NCBI RefSeq assembly: GCF_945859685.1
Contig: NC_079148.1
Coordinates: 8,928,001-8,992,000, forward strand
DNA length: 64,000 bases
Direction: 5' to 3'
DNA from: Eupeodes corollae
Taxonomy: Eukaryota > Arthropoda > Insecta > Diptera > Syrphidae
Shown: positions 15,003 through 28,180 of the stretch, piece after piece
Numbering within the stretch: position 1 is the stretch's first letter
Layout of the letters: each line of letters opens with the position of its first letter
The notes under the pieces: model-generated
Databases searched by the model: none
Seen by the model: only the letters and a program-made list of their open reading frames with translations
What the model was told of the DNA's origin: nothing
Program-made: the position numbers and the translations under genes

Positions 15003-15266
15003 AGTACCCGTGGCATGATGGTTAGTACATACTGTCATGGGTTCAATCCCTGCCTGTGCCACCTTAATTAAAAAAAATAATTTGCGCGGGTACTGCCTCT
15101 TGCGAGGAATTGACAAATCCTTCAAGAGTAAATCATGTCATGAAAAAGTGCTTTCTCAAATTTGCCGTTCGGATTCGGCCTAAAATTGTAGGTCCCTTCC
15201 ATTCCTGACAACAATACTCGCACACAGGAATGAGAGTTGAGAGCTTGAGAGTTGTAAGTCATTAGG
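15003..15266 (+). mobile_element. tRNA-derived SINE, copy 1
   Basis: The sequence begins with a polymerase III-type A box (GGCATGATGGTTAGTAC), followed by a B box (GGGTTCAATCCCTGCC), then a body shared with the copy at 46658-46997: GCGGGTACTGCCTCTTGCGA, the CCTTCAAGAGTAA segment and CATTCCTGACAACA. It sits at the 5' edge of the copia gag remnant. The spacing between the A and B boxes is shortened relative to the 46.7-kb copy. Confidence 0.82.
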
Positions 15267-16440
15267 AAATGCAGTGAAAAATAATTTCTTCTAGAAAGAT
15301 TCAAAAATTAATTTGTCTTCAATCGAATCCTGGGCCCATAACTTCAGAATGTTCCAAGATCCAGAGAAAAGAAAAAGACCAATATTTATTATAAAAGAAG
15401 TATTTTACTGTTTGAAGTTTAAAAAAAGACTAATTATATTTTACAAATTGAAGAAAACTTGAATCGAAAAGTAAACTGAGATTAATGTAGTTTCGAATAA
15501 ATTACTGAGAGTAGCTTTATACAAAGTACAAATTAACAATAAATATAAATCATAGACTTAACATTTAATTTAAATCAATGTCAATCTGGTAGACTGCCTT
15601 GGGCCAAATCAAAACAGACTTAGAAAACTAAAATTGCTTGTAACTTTTGTAATGACATAAAGTCAATAATTACTGCTAATTACTACTTTACTAACCCAAA
15701 AATGACACCTGTCAAATTATTGTTCCTAAAGGGTTCCTACGTGCATGACGGCAACATCATTTCTCATTTTTTCTTAAATTCAGAAGAAAAGATGCTTCAC
15801 CTTTAAGAGTCTTAAATCTTTTATTACCCAAGTAAATTTCACAAGTAAATGTTGTTATTGGGCACAAAATTAAGAAAAAAAATATCCCGCGCTTGTAACC
15901 TGAAGAAACTTAAAGGAACCCCAAGGAAAACATAAAAGACTAAAAAGAAGACAAAAAACAAACAGTATGAAAAGTCGTAGTAAAAAGAAACCTGTGAAAA
16001 ATACTACAGCAAACAACAAGCTAAAGAAAAAGAGAACTCCGCAAGATCAGCAAATAATCCACTGTTATTGGCACATCCACTCAGCGTCGCGTCGTCGTTG
16101 TCCACCAAGCCCAATTCGATTTTGTTGTCTTGCTTTTGTTACCTAGCGTGTCTCTTATTACCTGACGCTGACACTCACTTAGACTCTGAGAGGTTTTGGA
16201 TTTTCTGAAACATCGCTCGATCAGCAAGATACACGGAAGTTGTTTCAAAATTCAAACAAACACTCTCACGAGAGAGCTATGGCGATCAGGGTTGCCATTT
16301 CCTGCTATCCTAGCTCGATAGGCCGATATTTGAAAATATTTGTAGCCCAAAATCGAAGAAGACATAATAGCCCAATTTCAAAACACACAAATCTGAAGCT
16401 TCAATTAGAATTCATTTTTATAAATTAAAAATCAGTGCAA
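15267..16440. other. Intergenic DNA, no gene seen
   Basis: AT-rich sequence with no recognisable coding region. From about 16080 it becomes more GC-rich with several CG-containing runs (for example TCAGCGTCGCGTCGTCG), which may belong to the candidate regulatory stretch further right. Confidence 0.5.
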
Positions 16441-16442
16441 AT

Positions 16443-16562
16443 GTGTTATTGGGCTACTTAAAGCAAAACTATTACTGGGCAACTTATAGCAAAATTATTA
16501 TTGGGCTATTTATAGCAAAATTATCATTAGGCTACTTAAAGCAAATGTATTTCTGGGCTAAA
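16443..16562 (+). repeat. 26-bp minisatellite, about 4.5 copies
   Basis: Diverged head-to-tail copies of a unit close to TTATTGGGCTACTTAAAGCA plus six bases. The phrases GGGCTACTTAAAGC, GGGCAACTTATAGC, GGGCTATTTATAGC and AGGCTACTTAAAGC recur at a 26-base period. The unit is not a multiple of three and nothing suggests it is coding. Confidence 0.85.
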
Positions 16563-16689
16563 TTCAAGTTTTTTCGGCAATTTTGGAAAAAGGTAGGCCA
16601 ACTTACGATATTCCCAATCTGGCAAGCCTGTTTTCGATGTCGATGGATCTCAGTTTTTCACCATCGTCATTTACGTCATTCGCCAATAG

Positions 16690-17110
16690 TCGTGCACATA
16701 CACACAAGATACAAATACAAAATCACTTGAAACCGTTTTGTGTGGGTGACACTTGTTGCATTTGTGTACTTTGTAAACAAAATTGGCGGCCATGTTTGTT
16801 TCTGAATCAAAACATCAAAACCGCTTCGCTGTCATTTTATGTTGCTCAGCTGAGTGCCTTAAGTTGAGTTTTGGTATATTTGAGTTGTTGTTGGTGTTGC
16901 TGTTGCCAAAAACCCGCTTCCACCAATTCCAATTACGATTTGCGATTCATGGCCAATAAAGTTGACAACGGAGAACGGAGGAAAGGAGTACTATAGCGAT
17001 ATGTGTAGGCATTGGGTTTCAAGCTGCGTCGTCGTAGTCGTCGCGCGGTTTCATTTTGGTGTCACCATTAGACTTTGAAGCCAATAAGATTCGAGGATTC
17101 ATGTTTCAGC
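16690..17110 (+). promoter_or_regulatory. Possible non-coding first exon and promoter region
   Basis: This stretch is richer in GC and CpG than its surroundings (for example GCTGCGTCGTCGTAGTCGTC near 17023-17042) and ends at 17110 with a strong splice-donor match, TTCAGC followed by GTAAGT. No coding frame is evident. It could be a 5' untranslated exon of a plus-strand gene whose coding exons I do not see. This is inference only. Confidence 0.2.
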
Positions 17111-18074
17111 GTAAGTTAGGTGCAAAAATAGCGGATTTGAAGATTTTCTTTTTATCATGACGTTACACTTTTAACACCACGAGATGCCGTGGTAAGTAAA
17201 TATTATTTTTCGTTTTTTTTTTCTTTTGTATTTTGACTTTTCCAAAAGATACGACAGGTATTACCAGTTGGTTGGGTTTGGTTGGGTTTGATGTTTTGAA
17301 TTATTTGATTTGGATTTCATGCGATGTTTTCGCTTCTTCTTCGGTTGGCATTGCAGGCTTGGCAGCAAATTATCATGTGTATACTTCTAGGAAGTAAAAG
17401 CAAAATTCAACCGCGAAAATTCTTGGTTGGTCGCGATTGCTGAATGCAGATGTTGGGTGGAGAAACACTTTCATGTCTTGGAAATTCATTTTCTGGAGTA
17501 AAATTATGGTAATTATTACCTACTCTTCAATGATGAGTTATTCATTGGAGGGTAGAGGTAATAATGGTCAAGAGAGTAGGTGTTTATAGAGACTTGTTCT
17601 ATTGAATGCGGAAGAGATTTCACTTGGATTTGGTGGCCAATCTAGTAAATGAATCTTAAAAGATCTGCTATTGGATAAGATTTTTAAAGTTGAGATATTT
17701 TGTGCATCAAAATACATAACTAAATGAAAGCATTTGTATCTTAGTCTTTGGCTTTTGATTGGTCATTGAAAGTTCAAACCATGACATTTAATTATGTTTC
17801 TTAAAATGTTTTGTGTGACAGTTCTCTTCTTAAAATTCAGATGACAGCTTTCGCATGTATTTGACTTACTTTACGTTCGAAACTTTATAAATTTGAAAAA
17901 ATAAAATTTGGTTGAACGCACTCATTTGAATGTGTTTTTGACGTTTCTGGAAATCCTCGTTTTAATTCCAAAGCAGTTAATAGGGTTCAAAATGTAAACT
18001 TCACATAATGTAGTTAATATCAACTGTCATAATGTTGTATATAGGGTTTTCCTAAAAAATTGACTATTTGGATG

Positions 18075-19500
18075 TGCAGCTGGTAAAATGCATCAACTTC
18101 TTTTTAAGACCAGAAGTGATCGATCAGTTACTGTTGGTGAAGCAATCCAAGCAGATGTTCTTGGCCCGATTGAAAAAACATCAGTAGGTGGATCCCGATA
18201 CTATGTTTGTTTCAAAGATGATTTCATCTAGTTTCGTATGTAAATCACATGAAATATTCTTGAATGAAGCCAAAAATAACGGACACATAGTCAAAAAGTT
18301 GAGATGTGATGGCGGTAGAGAGTTTGACAATAAAGAGGTACGAATATTGCTGTCAAAATTTGGCATAAAGCAATATATTGGACCCTCTTATACACCACAA
18401 CTAAATGGAGCAGCAGAACGTGAAAACCGAACAATTGTGGAAGCAGCTAGAAGTATGAGAGTCGCCAGTAAGTTGCCAAAATGTCTGTGGGCTGAGGCAT
18501 GTAATACAGCAGCATATGATTGAACCGTACAGGACCGACAACACTCGAAAACAAGGTTCCATACTTATTATGGTATGGAAAAAAACAAACAAACCTGAAG
18601 AAAATTGTCTGCAGTCATGCCGTAATTTTCAAGCCAGCAATACGAAACCTGAAGATATGTATATTCCTTGAAGAGATCAAGGAAAGTACTAGAAACAGTG
18701 TTGAGTTTGTTTTTCAGAATGTAAATGGGGAAACAAATACTCAAAAAAATGCGGAAACATGTGTTGAGTTTGGCTCTCAGAATGAAGACAGTGAAAATGT
18801 ACCGAAGAAACTTTAAGTTCTGAAGAATTAAATCAATCAAGTTCATGTTTTCAGAATGAAGAAAATGCTCCACTTTTCGATGCTGAAGATTTAATGGAAA
18901 ACGAATTGAAGATCAATAGAAGAGAACGAAAAAAGGCAAGTTGGATGACAGGTGAGGAGTATCTCATGTTTTCAGGATAAGGTGGTTCTAGTCAAGAACC
19001 GAGTTCATATTTCGAAGCCTTGAAGTCAACAGATAAAGCACAATGGCTTTCAGCAATGGAAGATGAGTTTTCATCTATAAAAGAAAATAAAACATGGGAA
19101 CTTGTTGAACGAAATAAAAACGTCAAAGTAGTCCAAAATCGATGGGAATTTCGAGTGAAGAATGCAGGAAATGATGGGAATAGGATATACAAAGCACGAC
19201 TTGTTGCAAAAGGGTATTTCAACAAAAAGGTATGGATTACGATGAAACATTTACTCCTGTAGCTCGTTACGACACAGTTCGCATGTTTTCAACCCAAGCT
19301 GCAACCAAAAGACTTGAAATTCAGCAATTTGACGTCAAAATAGCATTTTTATATGGTACTTTTGAGAAGGAAGTGTACTTAGAGCAGCCTGAGGGGTTTA
19401 AAGATGGAACTGGGCTAGTGTGCCGGTTAAAAGGTAGTTTGTATGGTGATCAGTTTGGCTCAAAAAGCAAACTTCATTTGATCAATGACTTTGATCTTTG
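18075..19500 (+). mobile_element. Ty1/copia LTR retrotransposon remnant
   Basis: Broken plus-strand frames of a copia polyprotein different from the 13-15 kb copy. Integrase: ADVLGP at about 18150, GGSRYYVCFKDD at 18187-18222, RCDGGREF (catalytic Asp) near 18305, then YTPQLNGAAERENRT with the catalytic Glu. Reverse transcriptase: KAQWLSAMEDEF at about 19036, the WELVE segment, KARLVAKGY, then DYDETFTPVAR at 19235 and QFDVKIAFLYGTFEKEVYLE at 19327. A stop near 18523, frameshifts near 19230, and loss of the YVDD region and RNase H show it is dead. No LTRs were seen. Confidence 0.88.
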
Positions 19501-19649
19501 AGGGTCGCGGTGGCTTGGGGCTTATTTGCATAGACCTACAACATAAGCAAGCCCCATAAGAAAAAGTTTACAGCTGTAAAACTACATGACCTTGGTGGCC
19601 AATTCACATCTCCACAGCTCGCGATTTCCATGTCGTGCAGAATATTGAT

Positions 19650-19961
19650 TGGCTGAATCACAAACACGCTTCAGCTTCGGCTTCACCTGACGTTTTCGAG
19701 TTCAGCCATAGAAATTCAATGCATGCTATCACAATGGAGCTTCGTTTGACAATCGTAAGGAAAAGAACGTAATGTGACTCCAAACGGAAGGTCTAGTTGA
19801 ATTATCTGAACATTTGCTTTGTCTGACAGCTCAACAGCTGTAAAAAAAATGTCAACAAACTAAATATTTGCTCTTTGGAGGGATGAAATAATAAAAATGT
19901 CATTCAAAGCAACCTCAAAGCAGACGAAGCAGAAGTTGAAGCGTGTTTGTGACTCAGCCAA
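19650..19961 (+). mobile_element. MITE family M1, copy 1
   Basis: A non-coding element of about 310 bp bounded by inverted repeats. The left end reads TGGCTGAATCACAAACACGC and continues TTCAGC; the right end is its imperfect complement, with TTGAAGCGTGTTTGTGACTC followed by AGCCA. Two further copies lie at 40654-41000 and 57583-57920 (inverted). Shared internal marks include GAATTATCTGAACATTTGCT and TTTGCTCTTTGGAGGGATGA. No transposase is encoded. Confidence 0.85.
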
Positions 19962-22719
19962 TAGTGATCGAAGAAGCACGGACTTATTACGCCTCCAGCT
20001 CGAAATCGACACCAAACAGTAACCTTATTTGGATGTTTTGGCACTTCGTGAATCTCACGTACCCATTCTTTCAAAAAATGGACCTCACTAAATATGATTT
20101 TTCGACCAATATTGAGATCAACCCAAAAGTTTTAGCAGTTGTACGGTCGTTTTCACTTTGCCATTATTACTTGTCTTTAAGGAATGATTAAAAGAAGATA
20201 TATGACAGCAAATTCAATAAACAATATGGCCACCACGAGCTGTCAAACTCAACCCGTATTTACCTATTGGAAAACCCTTTTATACATTTAAGAAATTCTA
20301 AAAAGATCGCTGATTAATTAATGTAAATTCTCCTCATTTTCTAAAAAGCAATACGTTTTATAAAAATTAGACTTGTGTAATCAATATTCATGCTAAGGCC
20401 CCTCTTAGACTAACGCCCTTTTGCATTACGTTAATACTATCATTCTATAAATTAAAGCTTTTCACTTACGTTATTCAATTTATTGTTAAAATATTTAAAT
20501 TAAACTATCAGCACTTGATTAGTCGACTTTTTTATATTTGCATAATTCAAGAGGCATCAACCAAGCTTAAGGTACCTACCTACCTATACATACCTTTAAT
20601 TAATTTAAAATACAAAAAAAACTTCTTTTCTTCTAACGCATGACCTCGAAATTAAAAGCCTCTAAAAGAAAGATTAATCTTAGTATATAAGAACCATTTG
20701 TCTGCTATATGCAAGTGCCTTAGCAGAGATTGTGGTTAGTTTAGTGTGTCCCTTCTGTCAAAAAGGCGACTTTAAAATTCTGACCAAGCAAATGCGCGCA
20801 TTTTAGATGAAGAGCTTTTCATGTTTAAGCTGAGTTTAGACAATTAACTGTGATGTGATTCAAATGCGATTTCATGACACAGAGAGGGATCTCATATTTT
20901 AGGCCCAAAGTTTATAAGATGGGATTTACATATGAATTCAAGTGGACATTATTTCAGATTCAAGTTGGTAATCTATGGTTTAGAATAGACGATAATTTGA
21001 AGTGAATATACGAAACTTCTTCTTGTCGGCAGACTGGATGTTTTATCCAAAGCTGAAGTTTCAAGAATGTTATTTTGTGCCGCTTATGTTGCATAAAATT
21101 ACGACGACGACGCAAAGAACTATGAAACTTAATACGCATATACTGCTTTTTAGCTTCACAGTCTTTGTGGTTTAGCTCCATCATAGGGAAGAATCATTTC
21201 CCAGTCGCACAATATATAAGATGAGAAAACTGCCGCAATCTATTTACGTAGCTTTAAAAGATGCTGTGCAATGAAATTCCTAAAAGCAATCGAACCGAGC
21301 TTGGTGACGGTTTTGAGTTGCTTATAAAAAATTACACCGAACATGTAAAATTATTATATCCACATTATGCCTGCACATCATGTTGAAGAAGATTGTAGAA
21401 GAAGTCAAAGACCATACGAGGTATCTATTTGTTGGGCATGCGGGCATGCTTCCTGGGTGATGTAATTGGAACTTCTTCAACATCCACCTACAAGTTATGG
21501 ATAAAAGAGATGCGTTACACTTCGAATAATGTCAGGTATGTTTACGTATATGATTCCTTGAGATTTATCTAATAAAAAACATTTGATGTTAGGATGAGAA
21601 TTCTATTCTTTATAATGATAAATTATCAAAATGACTTGAGTACTTATTTTTTAGTTTTAGAACTGAAGGTAAAAAAAAGTTAAACAAACAGATCTTAAAA
21701 TGGTATAACATCATGGATTCTGCTTTTTGACATTTGACATATAAACACAGGTTTCTCCAATGAGATGTCATTTTGACAGTTTATATTTCCAAGATTTCTA
21801 AGAACTTTCTCAGTCAGATTGACAGAGCAGAAGAATGAAACACTCTATTCATTCTTACAATTAAATCATAGATCTGCATTTCTTTTCTTCTGACAGCAAA
21901 AGTGTGACATTTGTTTAAGAAAATTTGTTAATATTTCTGAGAATACAGACATCTTTGGGATCTTAGAAATGTATGTACATATTAAGAAAAGCCTAATATT
22001 TGGACAGCTGTCACTTTTAAAGTTGTCATCTTTTGACATTTGCCAAGTAAAATCTACTTAATTAGTTAAAATGGAACGATATACTCTTCAACTACTCATT
22101 AAATGACATTTTGCAGCCTTAGACTGTGACTGTGAAGGGCGATCACATTTATAGCTTCCCAAAACTTGTGATTAAACACTCAAAAGCATAAAAGACTTAA
22201 GGTATTTAATTAATATAGAATGAGTAAGAATTGAATTGTGATAAGGATATGATTCTGCAACCGTGTCTAAAGTGGTGGCTAGGCAACTTGCCTGATATCG
22301 TTTTCCATAAATTGTCATATCTTCTGCCTTAGACATCCATGGATTTTTCTTAGAAAATACTCGTTCTTGTTTTCGAAAAGCCTTCACTTCTCCCAATCCT
22401 CCATCAATTTCAAATCTTGACACACCTTTTTTCAATTTTACGTAAACTTAGGTACCTATACCCAGGGTAGGTACAAAACAAACGTTATTATTAATTTTAA
22501 AATGCATGATGTGAATGTCATCAGATCATCTTCAAATGACAACTTGAATCTATCAAATGATCTTATCTATAAATCATCTTTCTTTGACTCTGAAAGCAGG
22601 AACTAAGCCACAAGCCTTGATTAAAATTCTAACATAATTCCAAGTCAATCAACGAGGACAATCAATAAAACCAAAAGGAAAAAAAAATTAAAACAGAACG
22701 GCAATAACTTCATCCGGTG
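19962..22719. other. AT-rich intergenic DNA, no gene seen
   Basis: No recognised coding region. Short frames at 20960-21184 (minus) and 22172-22435 (minus) match no family I know and show no supporting splice sites. Clusters of TGACA/TGTCA motifs occur at about 21730-21780 and 22001-22045. Confidence 0.5.
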
Positions 22720-23265
22720 ACGGTGAATGACGGTTAGGTGATTCAATTATTTTCTGTCAATTTTCAATTGCGCGGTATAGTATCTATTTCAATTTAAAGT
22801 CAGTTTACACTGTCGCGTTATTACCTTTTGATTTTATTGAGCTCTTGGGCTATTGTGCTTGAAACGTCGCTGCCAGCTGAAGCTATAAAATTTATTTCGT
22901 ATAAACGTTACTGCGCATGATCGCAGCGTGCAGCGGCAACAGCAACGCAGCGGTATAGAATAAATATTCAACTTCAAGCGATTGATGACGACGCGACGCG
23001 TCGCAATGACGACGGCACCGAATAAGCCGAAGTCAAAGTCCAACATCCAAAGGCTCGTGCAACAAAGGTGTGACACATAGTGTGTCACATTTATTTTGTA
23101 TTTTTTATATTATATCATTACCGTTAGAGCTGGGATATCATGGCTATGATAAAGTGACAGATATAATGTTGTCTCCGCGTTTTTTGTGTTGTAATTCGTA
23201 TAAAACATAACCCTGAAAACTGGGCGTACTTCGAAAGGAGTAAATTTTGTATTAAATCAGGAACG
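22720..23265 (+). promoter_or_regulatory. Possible promoter and non-coding first exon
   Basis: A locally GC- and CpG-richer island in AT-rich DNA, including GACGACGCGACGCGTCGC near 22987-23004. A TCAGTT initiator-like motif lies at 22800-22805. A strong splice-donor match (GAACG followed by GTGAGTAT) follows 23265. A near-perfect inverted repeat, TGTGACAC..TGTGTCACA, lies at 23070-23088. There is no convincing coding frame. It may be a 5' untranslated exon of a plus-strand gene. Confidence 0.25.
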
Positions 23266-24394
23266 GTGAGTATACTTCAATTTAAGAAAAACAGCGATGT
23301 GATGTGCAGGTCGCTTTAAGTTGCTTTCACTAAGCTGATTTGACATTACATTTTACATGTCAATTTTTTATTTTCAACGAATATGATTACATAAGGTATT
23401 GGCTATTTATCATTTGAATACTTATCGTATCGAAAGATTTTGGTTTTGTGAGGCATAATTTTAATTGTTAATTGTTATTTAGATGTAGGAGATATTTGGC
23501 TGTAGCTTTCTTGTTATAAACTAATTGGTTAAAAACAATTGTTACAATTTCGAATATTCTTGTTTTATGCCTGGGCTCACCGTGTCAAGTTAGAACTTAC
23601 AAAAAAATCACATTTTTGGAATGAATTTTGATTCTACAACTAATTTATAGGAAATAAAATACAATTAACTGCTTATTTAATTTTTAAAATTTTAAAAAAA
23701 AATATCATTTGACAGAATGAATGAAAATGTATTGTTTATTTTTCGGAAAACAATAATCATCCTTAAATGTATTGAATAACACATTTGTATGTATGTATAT
23801 AAAAACGAATGAAATACAGTTTGATAAATTCAATAAATTAAATAACCTGATTGTATTAATTTTTTCTTGATTATGATTAAATATGAATGGAATGAGACAC
23901 AGTTTTTGTATACTAAATTGTAAGTTGTTATAATCCTTATTGATATGAACTTGGATAAGTTTGAAGTAATTTTGAGTGTCAATACTTAGATAAAAGACTA
24001 TTCTTCTGTTAAGTTCAAATAGCACCCTAAATTATATAAGACATTTTATTTTAAACTGCTGTCACTTTTTGAGCTGTCATCTTTTGACGTTTGATTGGTA
24101 AAAACTTTTCAATTTCTAAAAAAATTAAACTATAAAGACACGCTTCAAAAAAGCATTAAAAATGTTAAAATGCACTATGAGAAATAATTAACATTTTTCT
24201 GTAACCGTCCACAGCTTTTATTGCTTTGTTATTTCTTGAAGAGGTGATCACACTTGACCAATTTAAAGACATGGAAATAGTGAAGTTACCAATGGCATAG
24301 CCGCAGATGTGTCAAATGATCATGGAACATTTCATAAAAAGTATTTAGTGGCCATTTGGCTTATATCGTTTTTCATTGTTAAGGGTATAAAACT

Positions 24395-25723
24395 TTCCTA
24401 CAGTGACATAAACATCATAAACAGCACTGAAACCCAGTGGCAACATTGCCTTGCAGCCAACAGACATGCCGCCTCTGAAGTGCTAGGTTTCACACGGCCA
24501 CCACAGCGAAACCCCTGGTTTGACGACGAAGCCGGCAAGCTCACGCAGCGAAACAAGAGGCATACAAAACGGCGCTGCACAAAAGGACTAGAGCTACTCG
24601 CGAGCTCTACGAGCAGAAGAGGAGAGAGGAATACCGGCTTCTTAGACGGAAAAAAAGAGAGCATGAGAAGCGCGCGATCGAGGAGATAGAGGGATGTCAC
24701 AACAGGAATGAGGATAGCTATTTCTAAACTTAAGTCAAACAAAGCTGCTGGTGCTGACGGCATCGCTGCCGAACTATTCAAAGCAGCAGGAAGGAAGAAA
24801 GCATGTTCGATTAGTGGAATCTCAGCATAGTGTGCCCGATACATAAGAAAGGAGACCCTCGAAACTGCGCCAACTACAGAGGCGTCAGTCTCCTTAACAT
24901 TTCATATAAGATCTTCTCTGCCGTATAACCTGATTAGTCCATTTAATGTCAAATGTTTTAGACAAGGCGGTGCACTATCATGCGACTTCTTCAACTTTAG
25001 TGGTCAGTGAGGATAAGTCCAAGTATATGCTGTCATCAAAAAATGACATTGAACAACGACGTCTTGGACAAAACGTCACCATGGACAGCTATAACTTTGA
25101 GGTAGTTAAGGACTTTGTCTACCAAGGCACCGCTATTAACACAAACAAAGACACCAGCGCTGAAATCAAACGAAGAATAACTCCTGCAAATCGGTGCTTC
25201 TTTGGACTTAGAAGTCAATTAAGAAGTAAAGTCCTCTCTCGAGCATCTACAAGACACTCATCATCCCGGTTCTCATTTATGGCGCTGAGGCCTGGACCCT
25301 GTCAAAGAAAGATGAGAGGGTCTTACGATGCTTCGAGAGAAAAATTTTTCGGGTGAATTTTGGTCCCGTACGCATAGATGGAGAATGAAGGAGAAGATAT
25401 AACGACGAACTGTACGGGCTGTACAGCGACACTGACCTAGTTAGCAGAATTAAAGTCCAACGGCTTAGATGGCTGAGTCATGTAGAGCGAATGGACATCA
25501 AGTATCAACAGTCCAGCCCGGAAGGTCTTCGAATCCAATCCCGATGGACGGCACAGTAGAGGAAGACCGCGACTCAGGAGGCGCACTAAGGTGGGTGAAG
25601 ACCTCAACCAACTTAGCGTGAGAAACTGAAGACAGCTAGCTAGGGACCGAGCTGGCTAGAGACGCATATTGGTTGTGGCCAGGTCCACCCGGACTGTAGC
25701 GCTACCTTAAGTAAGTAAGTAAG
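24395..25723 (+). mobile_element. RTE-like non-LTR retrotransposon, decayed copy
   Basis: A plus-strand relative of the element at 34137-37623. It starts in the linker (QWQHCLAANRHAASEVLGF, then NPWFD) and contains reverse-transcriptase scraps (SKLKSNKAAGADG at about 24725, NCANYRGVSLLN near 24870), the segment ending KRRITPANRCFFGLRSQLRS (about 25160-25230) and the C-terminal WL.HVERM region. It ends in the same microsatellite tail, TTAAGTAAGTAAGTAAG (25707-25723). Large deletions and frameshifts make it non-functional. It is the most diverged of the four copies in the window. Confidence 0.85.
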
Positions 25724-28180
25724 AAACAAACTTCCGTTAATGCCTGTAAACAAATACTTCTTCATTTTGATACCAAAAATTTAATTTTTCAGGAGGTAAA
25801 AGAGGTAAGGTATGTCAAATCTGTCACAAAATTGTTTTTCAAACTTATTGTTCGTACCCAAAAATATGTCAACTCTGTTCAATGATTTAAGCTTATAATA
25901 GGCCACCCTTTTTAAAAAAGGCACATAAGACTTAGAGAAAAAATCGATATCAATTGTCTTAATTAACAATTTATAGTCTTACTTTATTTTGTATCATAAT
26001 CATCATCATGATCAAATGATAAAATTAAAAACGTATGGCAATTATTTATAACAATTTAGTCTTCTAATGTTATTATGAGACTTCTTTTTATTATTTTCAC
26101 CTTAAAATGTTGCCAATAAAAAAATACAAATCCACCAAAATATTTTGCCCACTGATTTATATTAACCATACCATTTAGGTTCATGGCTACACTAGAGAAT
26201 ATCTTTGGTATAATGGATTTGTCTTTCAAGAAATGGTATAATAGTACTATTTGTGAAATGTAGATGACGCAACTTTCTATTGAAGAAAAGAAGACTATCT
26301 GCACAAATGTTAAATAATTCATTTATTTAAAACACGTAGAGTTGACAAAATTGAAAATAGAATCAAAGTTTTTTTAACGTAGAAGATTGATTATTAAGTT
26401 GGATTCGATCTTATTTCATCAAAACCCTTAGGAAAAGTTTCTAGTTTCAATACCATGTTGACCAGTGGTATTGTGACATTAGTGTTTTTTAATTTTTCTA
26501 GTAGGAATTAAAAACGAATTTTCGTGTTTTTTAATGAACTATAAATACACTTAAAAAAGCTTGTTTTTAATATAATAAAAGCATTAATAATGTTAAGTCT
26601 ATTCAAATTGAACAAAAAAACTCGAAAACATATTTAAAACGATCTTTATTCATGCCTGCAAATTGCTTAATTTTTCAAATGTAATAAAAAAAAATGTTAA
26701 AAATTTAATTTAAAAAAGTGCAAATACGCCCGAGTGTACCTTCCCTATTGACGTCGGTTATTTTTACTATTTTTAATAACTTTAATTTAATTGTTACTCT
26801 AGACATTCAAAGAATTGTGTCTAAGACTTAACTTAAATAAACTATTTTTGAAAACTAAATTATAAAATTGCAATATTCTAAAATAAATATATAGAAAATA
26901 TATAGAAAAAAACACTTCCAATTGCTATTTTGGCCGAAAATCCTTGTAATTATTTTTATTAAAATTTTATAAAATAAACTCAAAAGAATTGAAAAATAAA
27001 ACAACACGATTTTTTACTTTACCGATGACAATTTCGAATGACTTTTCTATTGACATTTTGGAAGTTTTATATGGGCTCATGTATATTTTATTAGGCGCGT
27101 TCAACAATTGCATTTTATAAAATGTTTCATATGAAATATAAGTTTGAAGTTAATGTTTTTGTTCGTTCTCATGACATTGGAGCGGAAAATTAATGTTTAC
27201 CAATTTTTTGTAGTTCTTATAAAGTTTTTAGTTTTTGTGAAATAAAAACTATAAGTTCGATTTTTCTTCGTTACCTACAATTATTTTTGAAGTTACAAAA
27301 TTTCTTGTTCGTAAAATATTTTATGTGAAAAGTATTTAAAAAGAAACTGTCACTTGATTTTTGTAAAAATTTATATCAATTCAGTAATTCCTTCGTTTTA
27401 TAAATTACACTTACAGAGGGTATCTGTGAAACAAAATGTATTAAAGCCGATATCTTGTTCTTAAAATTTGAACGTACATAAAAAAGGTATGAGTTAGATC
27501 TAAGGGACCTTAAATGTCAAAAAATGTCAGTAAAATTCAATTTGCATATCACAGCACATCGCAATACATTTCTACAGAAAGTTTAAAACCAACTTGGGCA
27601 AAATTAAATTCTATGGAACCTTCCATTTAATTGACTTTAATGCTTTTGAGGAAGTTTTTAACATCAGGCAAAATTTTAAACTGTGAAAACAAAATTTGCT
27701 CTTTTTTGGTGAAAACAAGCAAAAACAAGCCGTGGGATGGTAAATTAGTTTTTCTTACAGGTTTTTATTTTTACTTTTTTCGATGAAAAAGTCAGTTGTA
27801 ACCTTTAGTTATGCAATCATTTTTTGATAGCGAACCAATGTACCTACATTTTCGTCTTGAAAAAGCATATTCAACATCAGTTTATTATAATTAATTCACT
27901 AATTTGCAGTAATCACTACGAAATTCTTTAAATTTCATAAATAACCTCGGATTATTGTATCAAAGATGCGTTCGAAGAACCATCAAGTTAAGGGTGCTAG
28001 CGCAATTTATTGAATTCCAATAAGTTTTCGTAAATGAACGGCCCAAATATTTTTTTTTGCAAGTAATTAAAATCTGTATCTATTTAATTAATCAAAGTAT
28101 ATTTAAAGTTTGTTTTTAATGATTTAAGCTTGAAACTATTCTTCAATTCCATTTTGATTAATAAATATTAAATTTAACCT
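25724..28180. other. AT-rich intergenic DNA, no gene seen
   Basis: About 2.5 kb of very AT-rich sequence without recognisable exons, repeats with clear ends, or RNA genes. The frames at 25781-25969 and 26056-26322 (minus) have the low-complexity look of chance ORFs. Confidence 0.6.

Noticed and set aside
16443..16562. CRISPR-like repeat array
   Set aside because: The repeats are diverged and head-to-tail without unique spacers, and this is eukaryotic DNA; it is a minisatellite.
22834..23088. 84-codon minus-strand ORF
   Set aside because: Its openness follows from the GC-rich repeats of the candidate promoter island; composition is unlike a protein and no homologue comes to mind.
23705..24025. 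106-codon minus-strand ORF
   Set aside because: Very rich in Phe, Ile, Asn and Tyr as expected from AT-rich DNA read by chance; no start context, splice or family evidence.
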